Positions 52,094 to 62,573 of a stretch of DNA of 64,000 nucleotides are shown here, piece after piece. This DNA comes from Pseudovibrio denitrificans JCM 12308 (GTDB lineage: Bacteria; Pseudomonadota; Alphaproteobacteria; Rhizobiales; Stappiaceae). The stretch's first letter is position 1. Every line of letters begins with the position of its first letter. A model generated the notes under the pieces. That model was not told where the DNA came from. It worked only from the letters and a program-made list of their open reading frames with translations, and did no database searches. A program made the translations under genes and the position numbers. The stretch covers positions 60,036-124,035 of the forward strand of contig NZ_BAZK01000015.1 in NCBI RefSeq assembly GCF_001310815.1, read 5' to 3'.

Positions 52094-53108
52094 ATGTCAG
52101 ATACGGTCAATCTCACATTACAAGAAGCACGCAAACTCACCATCGATGCTCTGTCTGCGAATAAAACAGATCCAGCAGTTGCTGAGATTGTTGGGCAAGC
52201 ACTGGTGAATGCTGAGGTTGATGGGCAGGGAGGTCACGGTCTTTCCAGAATACCATCCTACACAGCGCAAACCCGAACTGGAAAAGTAGATGCTATGCCA
52301 AACCGGAAGCAGAACTGATCACGCCTGTCGTGCAACGGATCGATGCCAAGTTTGGTTTTGCTATCCAGCCATCGAAGTCGCTTTGCCTTTCCTGAAAGAA
52401 GCCTCAGCAAAAAACGGTCTGTCATTGAGTGCAATCCGCCATTCTCATCACTTTGGACAGGCAGGCGCTCATTGTGAGCGGCTGGCTCGGGATGGAATGG
52501 TTGCGTTCATCTTTGGCAATGGACCAAAGGCAATCGCTGCCTATGGCGGCAAGAACCCCATGTTTGGCACCAATCCAATCGCATTTGCTGCGCCGAACGC
52601 AGACGGCGAACCGCTTGTCATCGATCTGGCACTGTCCCGCGTCGCTCGTGGAAAAATTATGGCTGCACAACGTACCGGCAACACTATTCCGGAAGGTTGG
52701 GCGCTGGATGAAGAAGGTCAGCCAACCACGGATCCAGACGCAGCACTTGCCGGAACCATGATCCCGATTGGAGAGGCCAAAGGGGCCGCGCTGGCAATGA
52801 TGATTGAAATCCTCGCAGCAGGCCTGTGCGGAACAGCATTTGGGTTTGAGGCCTCTAGCCTGTTCTCAGGAGAAGGCGATGCGCCAAACCTTGGGCAAGT
52901 CATCCTCGCAATCAATGCAGATCTTGTCTCAGGCGGCTCATTCGCAGAACGCATGCAAACACTGGTAGCAGCTATTGAGGCAGAGCAAGGGGCTCGGTTG
53001 CCGGGAACCTCCCGCCTTGCTGCCCGTGAGAAGGCGCGTCTGAACGGCATCAATCTGCCAAAGCCAATTTATGAGGAAGCTGTCCGGCTCGCTGGGCGCA
53101 CAGCCTAG
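52094..53108 (+). pseudogene. Ldh family (malate/L-lactate/ureidoglycolate-type) dehydrogenase, two one-base frameshifts
   Basis: Three segments make a 338-residue enzyme of the malate/L-lactate dehydrogenase (Ldh) superfamily, which uses NAD(P) without a Rossmann fold. The N-terminal part ends at QGGHGLSRIPSY. Adding one G near 52298 gives AKPEAELITPVVQRIDAKFG, and adding one T near 52362 gives AYPAIEVALPFLKEASAKNG. The remaining sequence (SHHFGQAGAHCERLARDGMV, the catalytic histidine region, and GTNPIAFAAPN) continues to 53108. The substrate could be a 2-oxo or hydroxy acid such as pyrroline carboxylate or ureidoglycolate. Its stop overlaps the tamB stop from the other strand. Confidence 0.86.
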
Positions 53109-56100
53109 TCGTACTCCCGCTCATAATAGAAGCCAGCTTTTGCATCCCCGTCTGAGCTGGCTTCCCCGCGCAGTTTAAGGAACTTGGTCACATCGATATC
53201 GACCGTAGCCGCATTATCACCTGTGGTTGGCTCCTGCGTGACACCCAGATAAATGCGCTCGTTGATGTAACCACCCACAGCCAGTTCTGGATTTCCTTCT
53301 GCATCAAAGTTGATGTCGATATCGCTGACGCCCAGTAGATTGCGTAGTGTGCCCAGAGGCCCTTCCGCTCCACTACCACCTGTAAGCGTAGCTATGGCGC
53401 TCGCAAGCCGAGCCAACTCAACTGGCGACAGATCATTGACAGATTCACCAAAGAGCAGCTGAGAGACGATCTCATCTTTCGGCAGGCTTGGAACAGACGT
53501 GAAGTCAATCACAGGAACGTTCGCAGGGCCGCTGACCAAAACAGTCACCTCAGTTGAGCCGGAAGTTGTGGTGGCGGCAAAATCAAGAAACGGCACCAGA
53601 GACCCACTGAAAGTTACGTTTCCGCGGCTGAGGGTGAGCCTCTTGGAGAGGATATCGATCCGTCCGCGAACCAGTGAGAACGCTCCCACGGTCTGAATAT
53701 TGCTCACCGTACCGCCAATGTTGAGGGAGCCTCCTGCTTCAGCATTCACACCGCGCCCGCGAATAAAGATCTTACCCGGAGCTTCAACATCCACATTCAA
53801 TGTGGCTTTTTCTATAGGGCTGCTCTCACTGCCCTTCTGCGGGTTCTCAAGGCCTTCATCCTGAGCAAGCGCTTTTGATTGAGCTAGAACAGGCTTCGGT
53901 GCATTCAAATGTCGAACGATGACCGGATTGATGCTTGAACTAAAGGAACTTGGGATCTCAATATCAGCTTGCTCAATAACCACTTTGCCGCCAATTGCAG
54001 GTGGCGATCCCACATCACCAAGAGAACCTCGAAGCGATAGGTCTGCGTTAATCAAGGCGCTGACAAACGTTCCATCAACATAACGCCCACCATCAATGAC
54101 GAGATCGATCTGCGCAGGAAGTGCTTCACCCAAACCCAGCTTCCCATCTAGTTTGAGCGTTCCGCCATTGATGAACTTGGCGCTGAGAGCATTGATGTTA
54201 ACTTCCTGCCGAGTGATCTGAATGGCACCGCTATAGTCATTCAGCGTCATGCCAGTTGAAAGCTGTGTTGTCTCCAGCTTATTTGGCCGTATCTCCATCG
54301 CAATCTGCGGATCTCGCAGACTTCCGGTAACCGAGCCGTTCATCTGGAAACCGCCGCTACCGCCAAAACCCAGTTCGATCAGTTTTGCTCCAACAACATC
54401 TAGCGGGATGTTGCCGTTCGCAGTCAGTGAAACATTCTGAGCGCCGGCAATGCCGACTTTTCCGTTTGCTTGAAGATTCAGTCCGGCACCATTCATAACG
54501 GTTGTTTTTTGATTGACCTCGTTTCCAGCAAAAGAGCCTGTGCTCGTGATTTGCAGCGGCAAAATTCTGTTATCTTTGAGTGGCTTTGCTGAGAAGTCAT
54601 TCAGCGCAAGGTTCCAGCTGACTTCTGGCGTATCCACCTTGCCAAAAGCCCGTGCTTCTCCGTTGAGCGTACCGCCCAGCTCCAGAGACGGAACAAATGC
54701 ATTGGCCAGCGAAAGCGGCAGTTGGTTCATCCTGGCAGTAATGTTCAGCTCAGTGCTGTCAGTACCCGAAACTTGCAGTGATCCACTTCCGAGTTCCAGT
54801 TCAAAGGACGTGACAGTGCGCCGATCTTCCAACAATGAGATCGTGGTGGGCTGTTTGAGATTGGCCTGAATGCCTTTGTAAAGCCCTTGCAGTTTGCTGA
54901 TTGTAACTTGCAGGCCGTTAGGTACAGCCTGCAGTACACCGCTACTTTTCAGATTGTCATTGTTTTCCGCAAAAGCCGCATCAATCGTGAAACCGGTAGC
55001 AATGGCTGAGCTGGTTGAAGCTTCAACCGGCGTTGCCTCAACAGTGAGAGCATTCAGAGCCACACCTTCAACCTCAACGCCCTCCAGCTTGATACTGGCA
55101 TTGGCAGAAGGGCGTGTGAAAGCTTTGTCGATCCATCCCTTGGCCATGAAAGAGCCAACGGAGCTTTCCGCAAAACGAAGGCCTTCGCTGCTAAAATCAA
55201 ACTCAACCTGAGTGTGGCCATCTTTTTGCTGGATATCGATCTCTCCTTGTGCCCGGCCTTCCATTTCAGTCAAAGCCAGCGGGGAAAGTGTGCTCAGATC
55301 ATTGGCTGCAATTGAGAAGTGCCCCACCAATCCCAAGGGAAGCTGGGCAAGATCATCCGCATGCGCATTACCGGAAATCTTGTTGCCCCCCAGATCGAAC
55401 TCAAGTGCTGGAACTGAGAGGTTGCTATCTTCACTCACCAGCTTGAACTGACCGGCCAGTTCTTCTCCCTTGAAGCGTCCGCTCAGATAGATGTCTGCAT
55501 TTGGAAAGGTCTCAGAGAGTTTAGCGTCTGCGGATAGCTTCAACTGGTCAAGAGGCGCGCCATCCATTTCAATCCGCTCAGACTGAACCTCTAATGTCAC
55601 ATTTGGTGCATTGGCACTGCCTGAAATCGTCCCGTTTGCGGAGAGCATGCCTCGGACGCGTGGCTCGAGAAGCTCAAGTTCGCGAATTAGAGCAGAGAAG
55701 GCACCCTCTGCTTGCTTGTCTTGTAAGCTGCCATGGGCTTCAATCTGGCCAAAGGCATTCTCAAAGCGGAGTGTTTCTAGCTGTCCATAAGAGGCCAGTA
55801 AATCATTGCTGTTGAGTGTGGCTGAAAGCTTAACTGCAAACCGGCTTGGAGAAACAAGAATACGATCCAAACTCTCATTCTGCAGGCTCACTCGGCTGCT
55901 GGTGCCTTCCAGATGGATATCACCTGATTGTTTGACGAAATCTGCCAGAACTGAGAGTTGAGCTTCTACTGAACCAGCAAACTCTTGCTGCACTAAGCTC
56001 GACACAAATCCAAGATCTGAGATTGAGATACTTCCCTGTGCCTGCCCGTTGCTAGGGGTAACTTCGACCAAGTCAAACCGTGCAGTCGCTCCAGCCGTCT

Positions 56101-57507
56101 CTGCGTGAAGCTCGCTCAGCTCCAGTTTTTGCTGGTTTGGAAGAGCGGTTCCCTTCATGGAAACCGTTAGGCTCTCAAGCACTTTATCTTGTACAGCTGT
56201 AAAGTGAGTGCCATTGACCTGAAGGTCGGCTTCCAAAGGAATGGAAATCAGCTGCTCAGATATCTTCGCTCCATCACCTTTTGCTCTAAGAGTAATCTGT
56301 CTAAATCGACATCTTGCGTTGCCAACTGACTTGCGTTTGCAGACAAATCCCAGTTCAGGTTCTCCAGAGGCCCGGAAGCGGTAGCATTAAGAGCGAATGA
56401 TCCTAGCCCAATAACTTGACCATCAGTGACGAATTGCAGAGGACGGTTGCTGCCTTCAATAGTCTGAGCTTGAACCTTCGCAATTAAGGCGCCGCCATCA
56501 GCCGAGTAGTCATTCTCCATCTGCAATACAATGGTACCAGTCGAAAGCTTAGCTTGAGCAGACAAAGGCAAATAACTCTCATTCAGCGTAGCTATTGCAA
56601 ACCACGATGTTTGCCCAGCAAAGAGGCTGGAGGCCGTTGCCGGGAGAAACTGAGCCAGTTCACCAGATAGGTTTGTGGTCAGCGTTTTCTGTGACCCACT
56701 TTGCGCAAGTGTAACATCACCTTCAATCGCACGGGCATTGTTCAGATCGACTTGAAGGGAGGATGTCCAATCCGACAGCGGTCCGCCACCTTCCATACGA
56801 AGTGCAAAACTAGGTGCTCCTTGAAGGTCGAGGACATGTGCGGCCAAGCCATTTGCTGCCTCTGAAACAATCGCCCTGAAGTTGAAGATGCTGTCAGCGG
56901 GAGCAAAGTCTACATCTAAGCTCGCCGAACCCTGTATCTCACCAAATCGAGTGATGTTGATCTGGCCCGTGATTTTTTCTGGTGTGCTGGAATAGGCTGC
57001 TGAACCATCGATCATAAATTGCGCAGGCATCCCGGCAATCTCTGCAGGAAGTGTAACTTCTGAGACCTGAAGCTGCTTAAGCTCAATAGAGCTAAAGGGA
57101 AGAGAGAGACCCGTCTCTTCCGAAGCGGGGGGCTCTTCAGTGGTTGTTTCTGTAGCTTCAGGAAGACGTGCGAGCATCACCTGCTGCGCTGCAATCTCGT
57201 GCACATCCAGTGAACCCACCAAAAGAGCAAGAGGGGACCAGCGTATGGCAGCCTGCTGCACCGCCAGCCACTCGCCCTTCGTGTCTTCAAGTGTCACGCG
57301 TTCAGCATAGATGTTACCCGCCGCTGTAAGCTGGGGTTGGTCGATTGTAATGTCAGGCAAAAACGAACTGAGTGTTGATCCAAGAAACTGTCGCCCGGCA
57401 CTAAAACTAGTCGTCACCACAAGTCCGGCATAAATCACCAGCACCAGCACAAGAAGAAGGGCCAGCAGTTTGCCAAACAGGGCAGTGATGCGTCGAACCA
57501 GTTGCAT
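53105..57507 (-). pseudogene. tamB: TamB, inner-membrane translocation and assembly module protein, one-base frameshift
   Basis: Two open frames of 419 and 1043 residues make one 1467-residue TamB. An N-terminal membrane anchor (LLALLLVLVLVIYAGLVVTT) is followed by very long beta-helical repeats and the conserved C-terminal DUF490 domain (IEQADIEIPSSFSSSINPVI, then VSGPANVPVIDF and SQLLFGESVNDLSPVELARLA). The first frame stops near 56248. Adding one base near 56290 reads LLLRAKGDGAKISEQLISIP and joins the second. TamB spans the periplasm and with TamA moves lipids and helps insert outer-membrane proteins. It lies 49 bases after tamA. The last bases overlap the Ldh gene stop. Confidence 0.93.
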
Positions 57508-57556
57508 TCGCTCTTTGATCTTTCTTTATTGTTCGCGCCAGACACAGGCGCACCTA

Positions 57557-59539
57557 TTAGAAGGCCTGACTTAAACCAATATAGACCGCAAAGGGCGGGT
57601 CATTGCGTTGAGGCTCCAACGGAACGCCCACATCCAGCCGCAGCGGACCAACAGGCGTGAAGTAACGCACACCACCACCTACGCCGACACTCAGCGGCTC
57701 ATCAAAGTTCGGGAACTGAGTTGAGTAAGCCGCACCTGCATCAACAAACCCAACCAGCCCGATGGTTTCAGTAATACGTGTTCTGACTTCACCATTGAAC
57801 AACACAAAGCTGCGGCCCCCGGTGACTTCATCATTGATGCGAGGCCCAACGTTTTTATAGGCATAGCCGCGAATGGTACCACCACCACCAAGGAAGAAGC
57901 GTCGTGCAGCAGGCACATCCTGAACGGCTGGCGCAATGATTGCACCAGCTGAAACCCGTCCAGCTAAAACAACACGATCTGTGCCAACAATCGGCAGATA
58001 GCTTGCAATGGAGCCTTGAGAATATAGGTTCTCAGTATCGCCAAGTACGTCATAGGCCGGTTCAAAGAACAGCTTAGCTTCAATGCCGTGGGTTGGGTTC
58101 AGCGTATCATTGCGCGTATCATAGGTCAGATCCGCAGGGATCCCGAGGAGGAAGTAATCATTGTTGCCAAACACATCCCGTTCATTGGCAAAGTAAACCT
58201 CTGCTCCAATCCGTCCGCTCAAAGCCGGAGTAAAATCGCGTGAAAGATAAGCGTCATAAGCAAATGATGTACTGCGATAGTTGTCTGGGTTTTCCTGAAC
58301 AGCTGCCACGCTCGTTGAAAACGCTGTTAAAGGTCCAATTGCGCCTGGTTTTTCAAAGGTGATGCGAGCCGCATACTCAATCTGCTCGTTGTTGACTGCA
58401 AGCAACTGCCCGACAGCACCGGTAACTGAAAGCCTCTCCGCTTTGCCAAATAAGTTGCGATGACGCCAGTAACCTTCAACACCAACGCCTTCGTTGCTGG
58501 AGTAATTTGCACCAAGTCCGAAGACCTTTCGAGGGCGTTCAGCGACAACAATTGTAACTGGTAACTCTCCGTTTGGATCAAGCTGGTCAGCGGGCTCAAA
58601 CCGAATGCTGGAAAAGACTTCCAGATCGCGCAACCGGCGTTGCGCTTTAGATATGACATTAGCGTCCCATTGCGCCCCGCGAGGAAGGTTTGCATACGTG
58701 CGGACGAACTCCGGATCCATGTTGACTGTGCCAGAGACTGAAACTGGACCAAACTTGGCATAGAGTCCGCTGTTAACACGCAGTTTGACCTTGAGTGCAC
58801 GATTGGCATGATTAGCCAGCAGCTGCCGGTCAGCAACCTTCGCAAACGGATAGCCCTCATCCTTCAGGAAACTGACGGCCTGACTTTCTGCAGTAAGCAC
58901 CTTAGCAGAAAGCGCGGGTGTACCCTCTACCAAGCCAAGTGTCTCAGCATCTGGCAAATCGAGGCCGTTCTTCGTAGCAGGACCTTCGTAAGAGATTTCA
59001 GCTGAGCCCAAATGGAACTGCGGTCCGCGATTAACAACCACGAGAACAGGTATGGGGCGCTCAGTTATCTTTTCGGGATGCAAGATCGCCTGATTAAGGG
59101 GCATACCAGCAACGTCGATCTCAACAAGCGCGCCATAATAGCCATCTTCATACAGCTTACCGATTAGGCGTTCAAAGTCCTTTGTCGCACGAGCAAGAAC
59201 ACCGCTTGCACCAGAAGGCAGTTTTTTGACATCCTGAATCAGAAGGCTGACGGATTGCAGCTCTTCTTCCACGTCACTTGGTGCTTCTTCATCTTCACCG
59301 GTAACGCGAAATTCCACAGTATAGGGAGTTGGGTCTGGAACGCCCACATTCTGATCTTCATCACTCTCGGCTTTTTCACCCCATAAATGATATCCAAAGA
59401 GCTCAAAGGCATGAGTTGGAGAGGCGGAACTCAGAGCAAAGAACAGGCACGCAAACAGCACAGAAAGCCGCGGCACTGTAAAAGGCCACGCCAAACCAGA
59501 GGCAAAACTGCCTCGCTTACTTGTTTGCTTATAAAGCAA
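57557..59539 (-). CDS. tamA: TamA, BamA-family outer-membrane translocation module protein
   Basis: The 660-residue protein has a signal peptide (LSVLFACLFFALSSASPTHA). POTRA domains follow (about residues 60-330; VVNRGPQFHLGSAEISYEG and LRVNSGLYAKFGPVSVSG). A 16-strand barrel is last, with the FLGGGGTIRGYAYKNVG motif (about 555) and a carboxyl end LRLDVGVPLEP. It pairs with TamB. The start is a TTG at 59539 preceded by GGGAG. It is transcribed together with tamB. Confidence 0.93.
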   Translation of the reverse strand: MLYKQTSKRGSFASGLAWPFTVPRLSVLFACLFFALSSASPTHAFELFGYHLWGEKAESDEDQNVGVPDPTPYTVEFRVTGEDEEAPSDVEEELQSVSLLIQDVKKLPSGASGVLARATKDFERLIGKLYEDGYYGALVEIDVAGMPLNQAILHPEKITERPIPVLVVVNRGPQFHLGSAEISYEGPATKNGLDLPDAETLGLVEGTPALSAKVLTAESQAVSFLKDEGYPFAKVADRQLLANHANRALKVKLRVNSGLYAKFGPVSVSGTVNMDPEFVRTYANLPRGAQWDANVISKAQRRLRDLEVFSSIRFEPADQLDPNGELPVTIVVAERPRKVFGLGANYSSNEGVGVEGYWRHRNLFGKAERLSVTGAVGQLLAVNNEQIEYAARITFEKPGAIGPLTAFSTSVAAVQENPDNYRSTSFAYDAYLSRDFTPALSGRIGAEVYFANERDVFGNNDYFLLGIPADLTYDTRNDTLNPTHGIEAKLFFEPAYDVLGDTENLYSQGSIASYLPIVGTDRVVLAGRVSAGAIIAPAVQDVPAARRFFLGGGGTIRGYAYKNVGPRINDEVTGGRSFVLFNGEVRTRITETIGLVGFVDAGAAYSTQFPNFDEPLSVGVGGGVRYFTPVGPLRLDVGVPLEPQRNDPPFAVYIGLSQAF

Positions 59540-59731
59540 CTAGGAAAAGCTCCCACAACCTTAAAATATGCAGATTCTTCTCAGCTCAAAAGCTCTTGGG
59601 ATTAGCTCTGAGAGAATCTGCCCATGCGATAATTAAAATTCGCATGACTTGCCCATTGAAAGCAAACCGCAATTGTCACCTCTGTGGTAACAGCACTGAA
59701 AAATGGGGCAAGGATTTGGAGAGCTGGAAAA

Positions 59732-59760
59732 GTCCCGGTGAAAAAGTGCTTCACCGGGAC
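59732..59760 (-). terminator. intrinsic terminator after ugd
   Basis: GTCCCGGTGA and TCACCGGGAC form a perfect 10-bp stem with a 9-base loop. On the minus strand TTTTCC follows, 8 bases after the stop. Confidence 0.92.
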
Positions 59761-59767
59761 AAAACGA

Positions 59768-61084
59768 TCAGATTTCTTCGTCAGGACGACCAATGCAGGT
59801 GTAGGAGAAGCCGTGTTTTTCAACTTCGTCCTTACCATAGATGTTCCGAAGGTCGACAAGGACTGGTGAAGCCATCTCTTCTTTCAGGCGACCAAAGTCG
59901 AGAACGCGGAAGGCATCCCACTCAGTCACAATCACGAGGGCATGCGCATCCTTTGCAATCTCATAGGCATTGCTTCCGAAAGTCACATCATCCATGAGCT
60001 CAACGGCAGCTTCCATGCCTTCTGGGTCGTAAGCGTGAATGTCAGCGCCTTTGTCCTGCAGCGCCTGCACAATAGAAAGAGCAGGGCTGTCACGCATGTC
60101 ATCTGTGTTTGGCTTAAAAGTCAGGCCAAGAACAGCGATCTTCTTGCCACGCACTTCACCGCCAACAGCTGCAGCCACTTTCTTGGACATTGAGCGTTTA
60201 CGCTGGTCATTGATAGAACAAGTGGTCTCAATCAGACGAACTGGGCTGGAATTGTCCTGTGCTGTTTTAACGAGAGCGAGTGTATCTTTCGGGAAACAGG
60301 AGCCACCATAGCCAGGACCAGCATTCAGGAACTTGGAACCAATGCGGTTATCAAGGCCAATACCACGTGCCACATCCTGAACGTTTGCACCGACTGCTTC
60401 ACTCAGATCCGCAATCTCGTTGATGAAGGTAATCTTCATCGCCAGGAAGGCGTTACCAGCGTACTTGATCAACTCAGAAGTACGGCGGCTAGTAAACAGC
60501 AGTGGAGAGTGATTGAGATAAAGCGGGCGATAGACTTCCGTCATAACCGCTTTGGCTCGCTCGCTGGAAAGGCCAACCACGATACGGTCAGGGCGCTTAA
60601 AGTCACTGATCGCAGCTCCTTCACGCAGGAACTCTGGGTTGGAGACCACTTCAAAGTCTGCATCTGGATTTGTCTGGCGAATAATACGCTCAACTTCATC
60701 ACCAGTTCCAACAGGAACAGTGGACTTTGTTACAACAACGGTGAAGCCATCCAGTGAAGACGCGATCTCTTCTGCTGCTGCATAAACATAGCTGAGATCA
60801 GCGTGCCCATCACCGCGGCGGGAAGGGGTGCCAACGGCTATGAAAACAACGTCTGCTTTACAGACGGGCTCTGCAAGCTCAGTGGTGAAGCTCAGGCGTC
60901 CAGCCTTAACATTGCTTGCAACAAGTTCTTCCAGTCCCGGCTCGTAAATTGGGATCTCACCGTTCTTCAGTTTTTCAATCTTGTCTTCTGCTTTATCTAC
61001 GCAAATGACTTCGTGACCAAAATCAGCGAAACAGGTGCCTGACACCAACCCCACGTATCCGCTGCCTATTACTGTAATTATCAT
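59768..61084 (-). CDS. ugd: Ugd, UDP-glucose 6-dehydrogenase
   Basis: The 438-residue enzyme has the N-terminal NAD motif ITVIGSGYVGLVSGTCFADF. KSTVPVGTGDEVERII lies near residue 119, and the catalytic cysteine in GYGGSCFPKDTLAL near 261. A C-terminal domain contains AVLGLTFKPNTDDMRDSPAL near 320. It oxidises UDP-glucose to UDP-glucuronate for surface polysaccharides. The ATG at 61084 follows AGGAG by five bases. A start 13 codons earlier has none. Confidence 0.96.
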   Translation of the reverse strand: MIITVIGSGYVGLVSGTCFADFGHEVICVDKAEDKIEKLKNGEIPIYEPGLEELVASNVKAGRLSFTTELAEPVCKADVVFIAVGTPSRRGDGHADLSYVYAAAEEIASSLDGFTVVVTKSTVPVGTGDEVERIIRQTNPDADFEVVSNPEFLREGAAISDFKRPDRIVVGLSSERAKAVMTEVYRPLYLNHSPLLFTSRRTSELIKYAGNAFLAMKITFINEIADLSEAVGANVQDVARGIGLDNRIGSKFLNAGPGYGGSCFPKDTLALVKTAQDNSSPVRLIETTCSINDQRKRSMSKKVAAAVGGEVRGKKIAVLGLTFKPNTDDMRDSPALSIVQALQDKGADIHAYDPEGMEAAVELMDDVTFGSNAYEIAKDAHALVIVTEWDAFRVLDFGRLKEEMASPVLVDLRNIYGKDEVEKHGFSYTCIGRPDEEI

Positions 61085-61840
61085 TGTGTCTCCTGCACGA
61101 GCCGACCGCTTTTGGGTGTGCAAATAAGTTTGTTAGAGTTGAAACGCAATAGTACATAACCTGAGATGAAACACATCCCACAGTTAGGTATAGCCCCCTG
61201 ATAAAGAGGTATCCTTGCCTGAAAAAAGAATGACATTGTGGTAAAATTGTAGTCGAATTGTGACGAGTATAAGAGAGTAATGCGCCTTCATTTATCTAAA
61301 CTTCTAGGAGAAAACATTTCTTTTATAAGTAGGAAAATAATGCCTATTAAGAATTGAATGGTTAATATGTCAATTTAGATAAAATTACATTAGTCAACTC
61401 AATTACTGTAATAAGTATAAGTACGCCCGTTTTTCTCATATTTCGAAGCTTATTTTGATTCTACTCCTTGCATATGCAGATGCTAACTTAAAATTGCTAA
61501 TAGTTTATCCCAAGGATTTTTCGCGTTAAACGGGAACTCAAATATGGAGAGGATGTGGCAAAAATATGCCTCTCTGCTTTTTGTCCTACAAAATTTAAAG
61601 GTATAAAAATTTGAGGGTAAAATGCATCATTTTCCGAGAAACGGCAGAAAACAGTACCTGTAAATTAAATTAAGATAAAATTGTAAATAAAGTTTATTCT
61701 TATTTTCTATTATAATTACTATAGTTTTCTGTAGGGTTTTACTTGGTTTTGAAGGTAAAAAATCTTCAAGAGAAATTGACAGAATGTGTTTCTCTGATTT
61801 ACCAGCGATATATTCATTTGGGAATGAATGGGTTGGGGTT
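61085..61840. other. AT-rich intergenic region upstream of ftcR
   Basis: About 750 bases without a convincing gene, very low in GC compared with the rest of the window. The ftcR promoter should lie here. Small open frames lack ribosome sites and protein-like composition. Confidence 0.6.
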
Positions 61841-62515
61841 ATGTATTTAATTGTTGATGAACAACAGCTTGTAACCGATGGGTATGCATCTGGATTTGAG
61901 CGCGAAGGCATCTCGACAAGCGGCTTTAGTCCGGACGACTTTCGGGATTGGCTAAATACTGCGCCTGATACAGAGTTTGAGGCCGTCGAGGCCATTTTGA
62001 TTGGTGAGATTGGCGAACGAGATAAGTTTTCTCAGATTATTCGCCGTAGATGCTCACAGAAGCCGGTTTTGGTTCTAAATAGCAGTCCAGTACTTGAACA
62101 GACCTTGAAACTGTTTGCTGCTGGTGTTGATGATGTCGTCCGCAAGCCGGTCCACCCGCAGGAAATCCTTGCGCGTGTAAATGCGATCAAGCGTCGAACA
62201 ACAAACCAGAGCATAAACGTTGAACTGGGTGATCTGACGGTTTACTTCGATGGAAGGGATCCGGAGATCAAAGGTAATACGCTCGCACTGCCACGCAGAG
62301 AGCGCCGTATCCTTGAGTACCTTGCACAAAACAATGGTCGCCGTCTGACAAAAACTCAGATCTACAACTTCGTCTATGGCATCTTTGAAAGTGAAGTAGA
62401 CGAGAACGTGATCGAAAGCCACATCAGTAAGCTTCGCAAAAAGTTGCGTAGTCAGATGGGATACGATCCCATCGATTCAAAGCGCTATCTTGGCTACATT
62501 ATCAATTCGCTGTAA
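61841..62515 (+). CDS. ftcR: FtcR-type flagellar transcriptional regulator (orphan OmpR-family response regulator)
   Basis: The 224-residue protein has an N-terminal receiver-like domain (YLIVDEQQLVTDGYASGFER, then FAAGVDDVVRKPVHPQEILA) and a C-terminal winged helix (LALPRRERRILEYLAQNNGR, then ENVIESHISKLRKKLRSQMG and SKRYLGYII). It closely resembles Brucella FtcR, which activates flagellar genes such as fliF. The position normally holding the phosphorylated aspartate reads EAILIGEIGE, with no aspartate, so it likely works without classical phosphorylation. The start at 61841 has GGGG upstream; the longer frame from 61784 is less likely. It is convergent with fliI and shares a terminator. Confidence 0.9.
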   Translation: MYLIVDEQQLVTDGYASGFEREGISTSGFSPDDFRDWLNTAPDTEFEAVEAILIGEIGERDKFSQIIRRRCSQKPVLVLNSSPVLEQTLKLFAAGVDDVVRKPVHPQEILARVNAIKRRTTNQSINVELGDLTVYFDGRDPEIKGNTLALPRRERRILEYLAQNNGRRLTKTQIYNFVYGIFESEVDENVIESHISKLRKKLRSQMGYDPIDSKRYLGYIINSL

Positions 62516-62518
62516 CAA

Positions 62519-62548
62519 CAAAAAAGGCTGCATTTGCAGCCTTTTTTG
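62519..62548. terminator. bidirectional terminator between ftcR and fliI
   Basis: AAAAAGGCTGC and GCAGCCTTTTTT form an 11-bp stem with a 4-base loop and T runs on both sides. Confidence 0.95.
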
Positions 62549-62573
62549 TTGTTCAGAGTAATCTCAGCAAATC

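Noticed and set aside
51946..52164. 72-residue frame overlapping the start of the Ldh gene
   Set aside because: It overlaps the real N terminus in another frame and shows no conserved motif.
14432..57507. Degenerating accessory island explaining the broken genes
   Set aside because: The breaks are all single-base losses scattered among core and accessory genes, with intact protein sequence on both sides; error is simpler.
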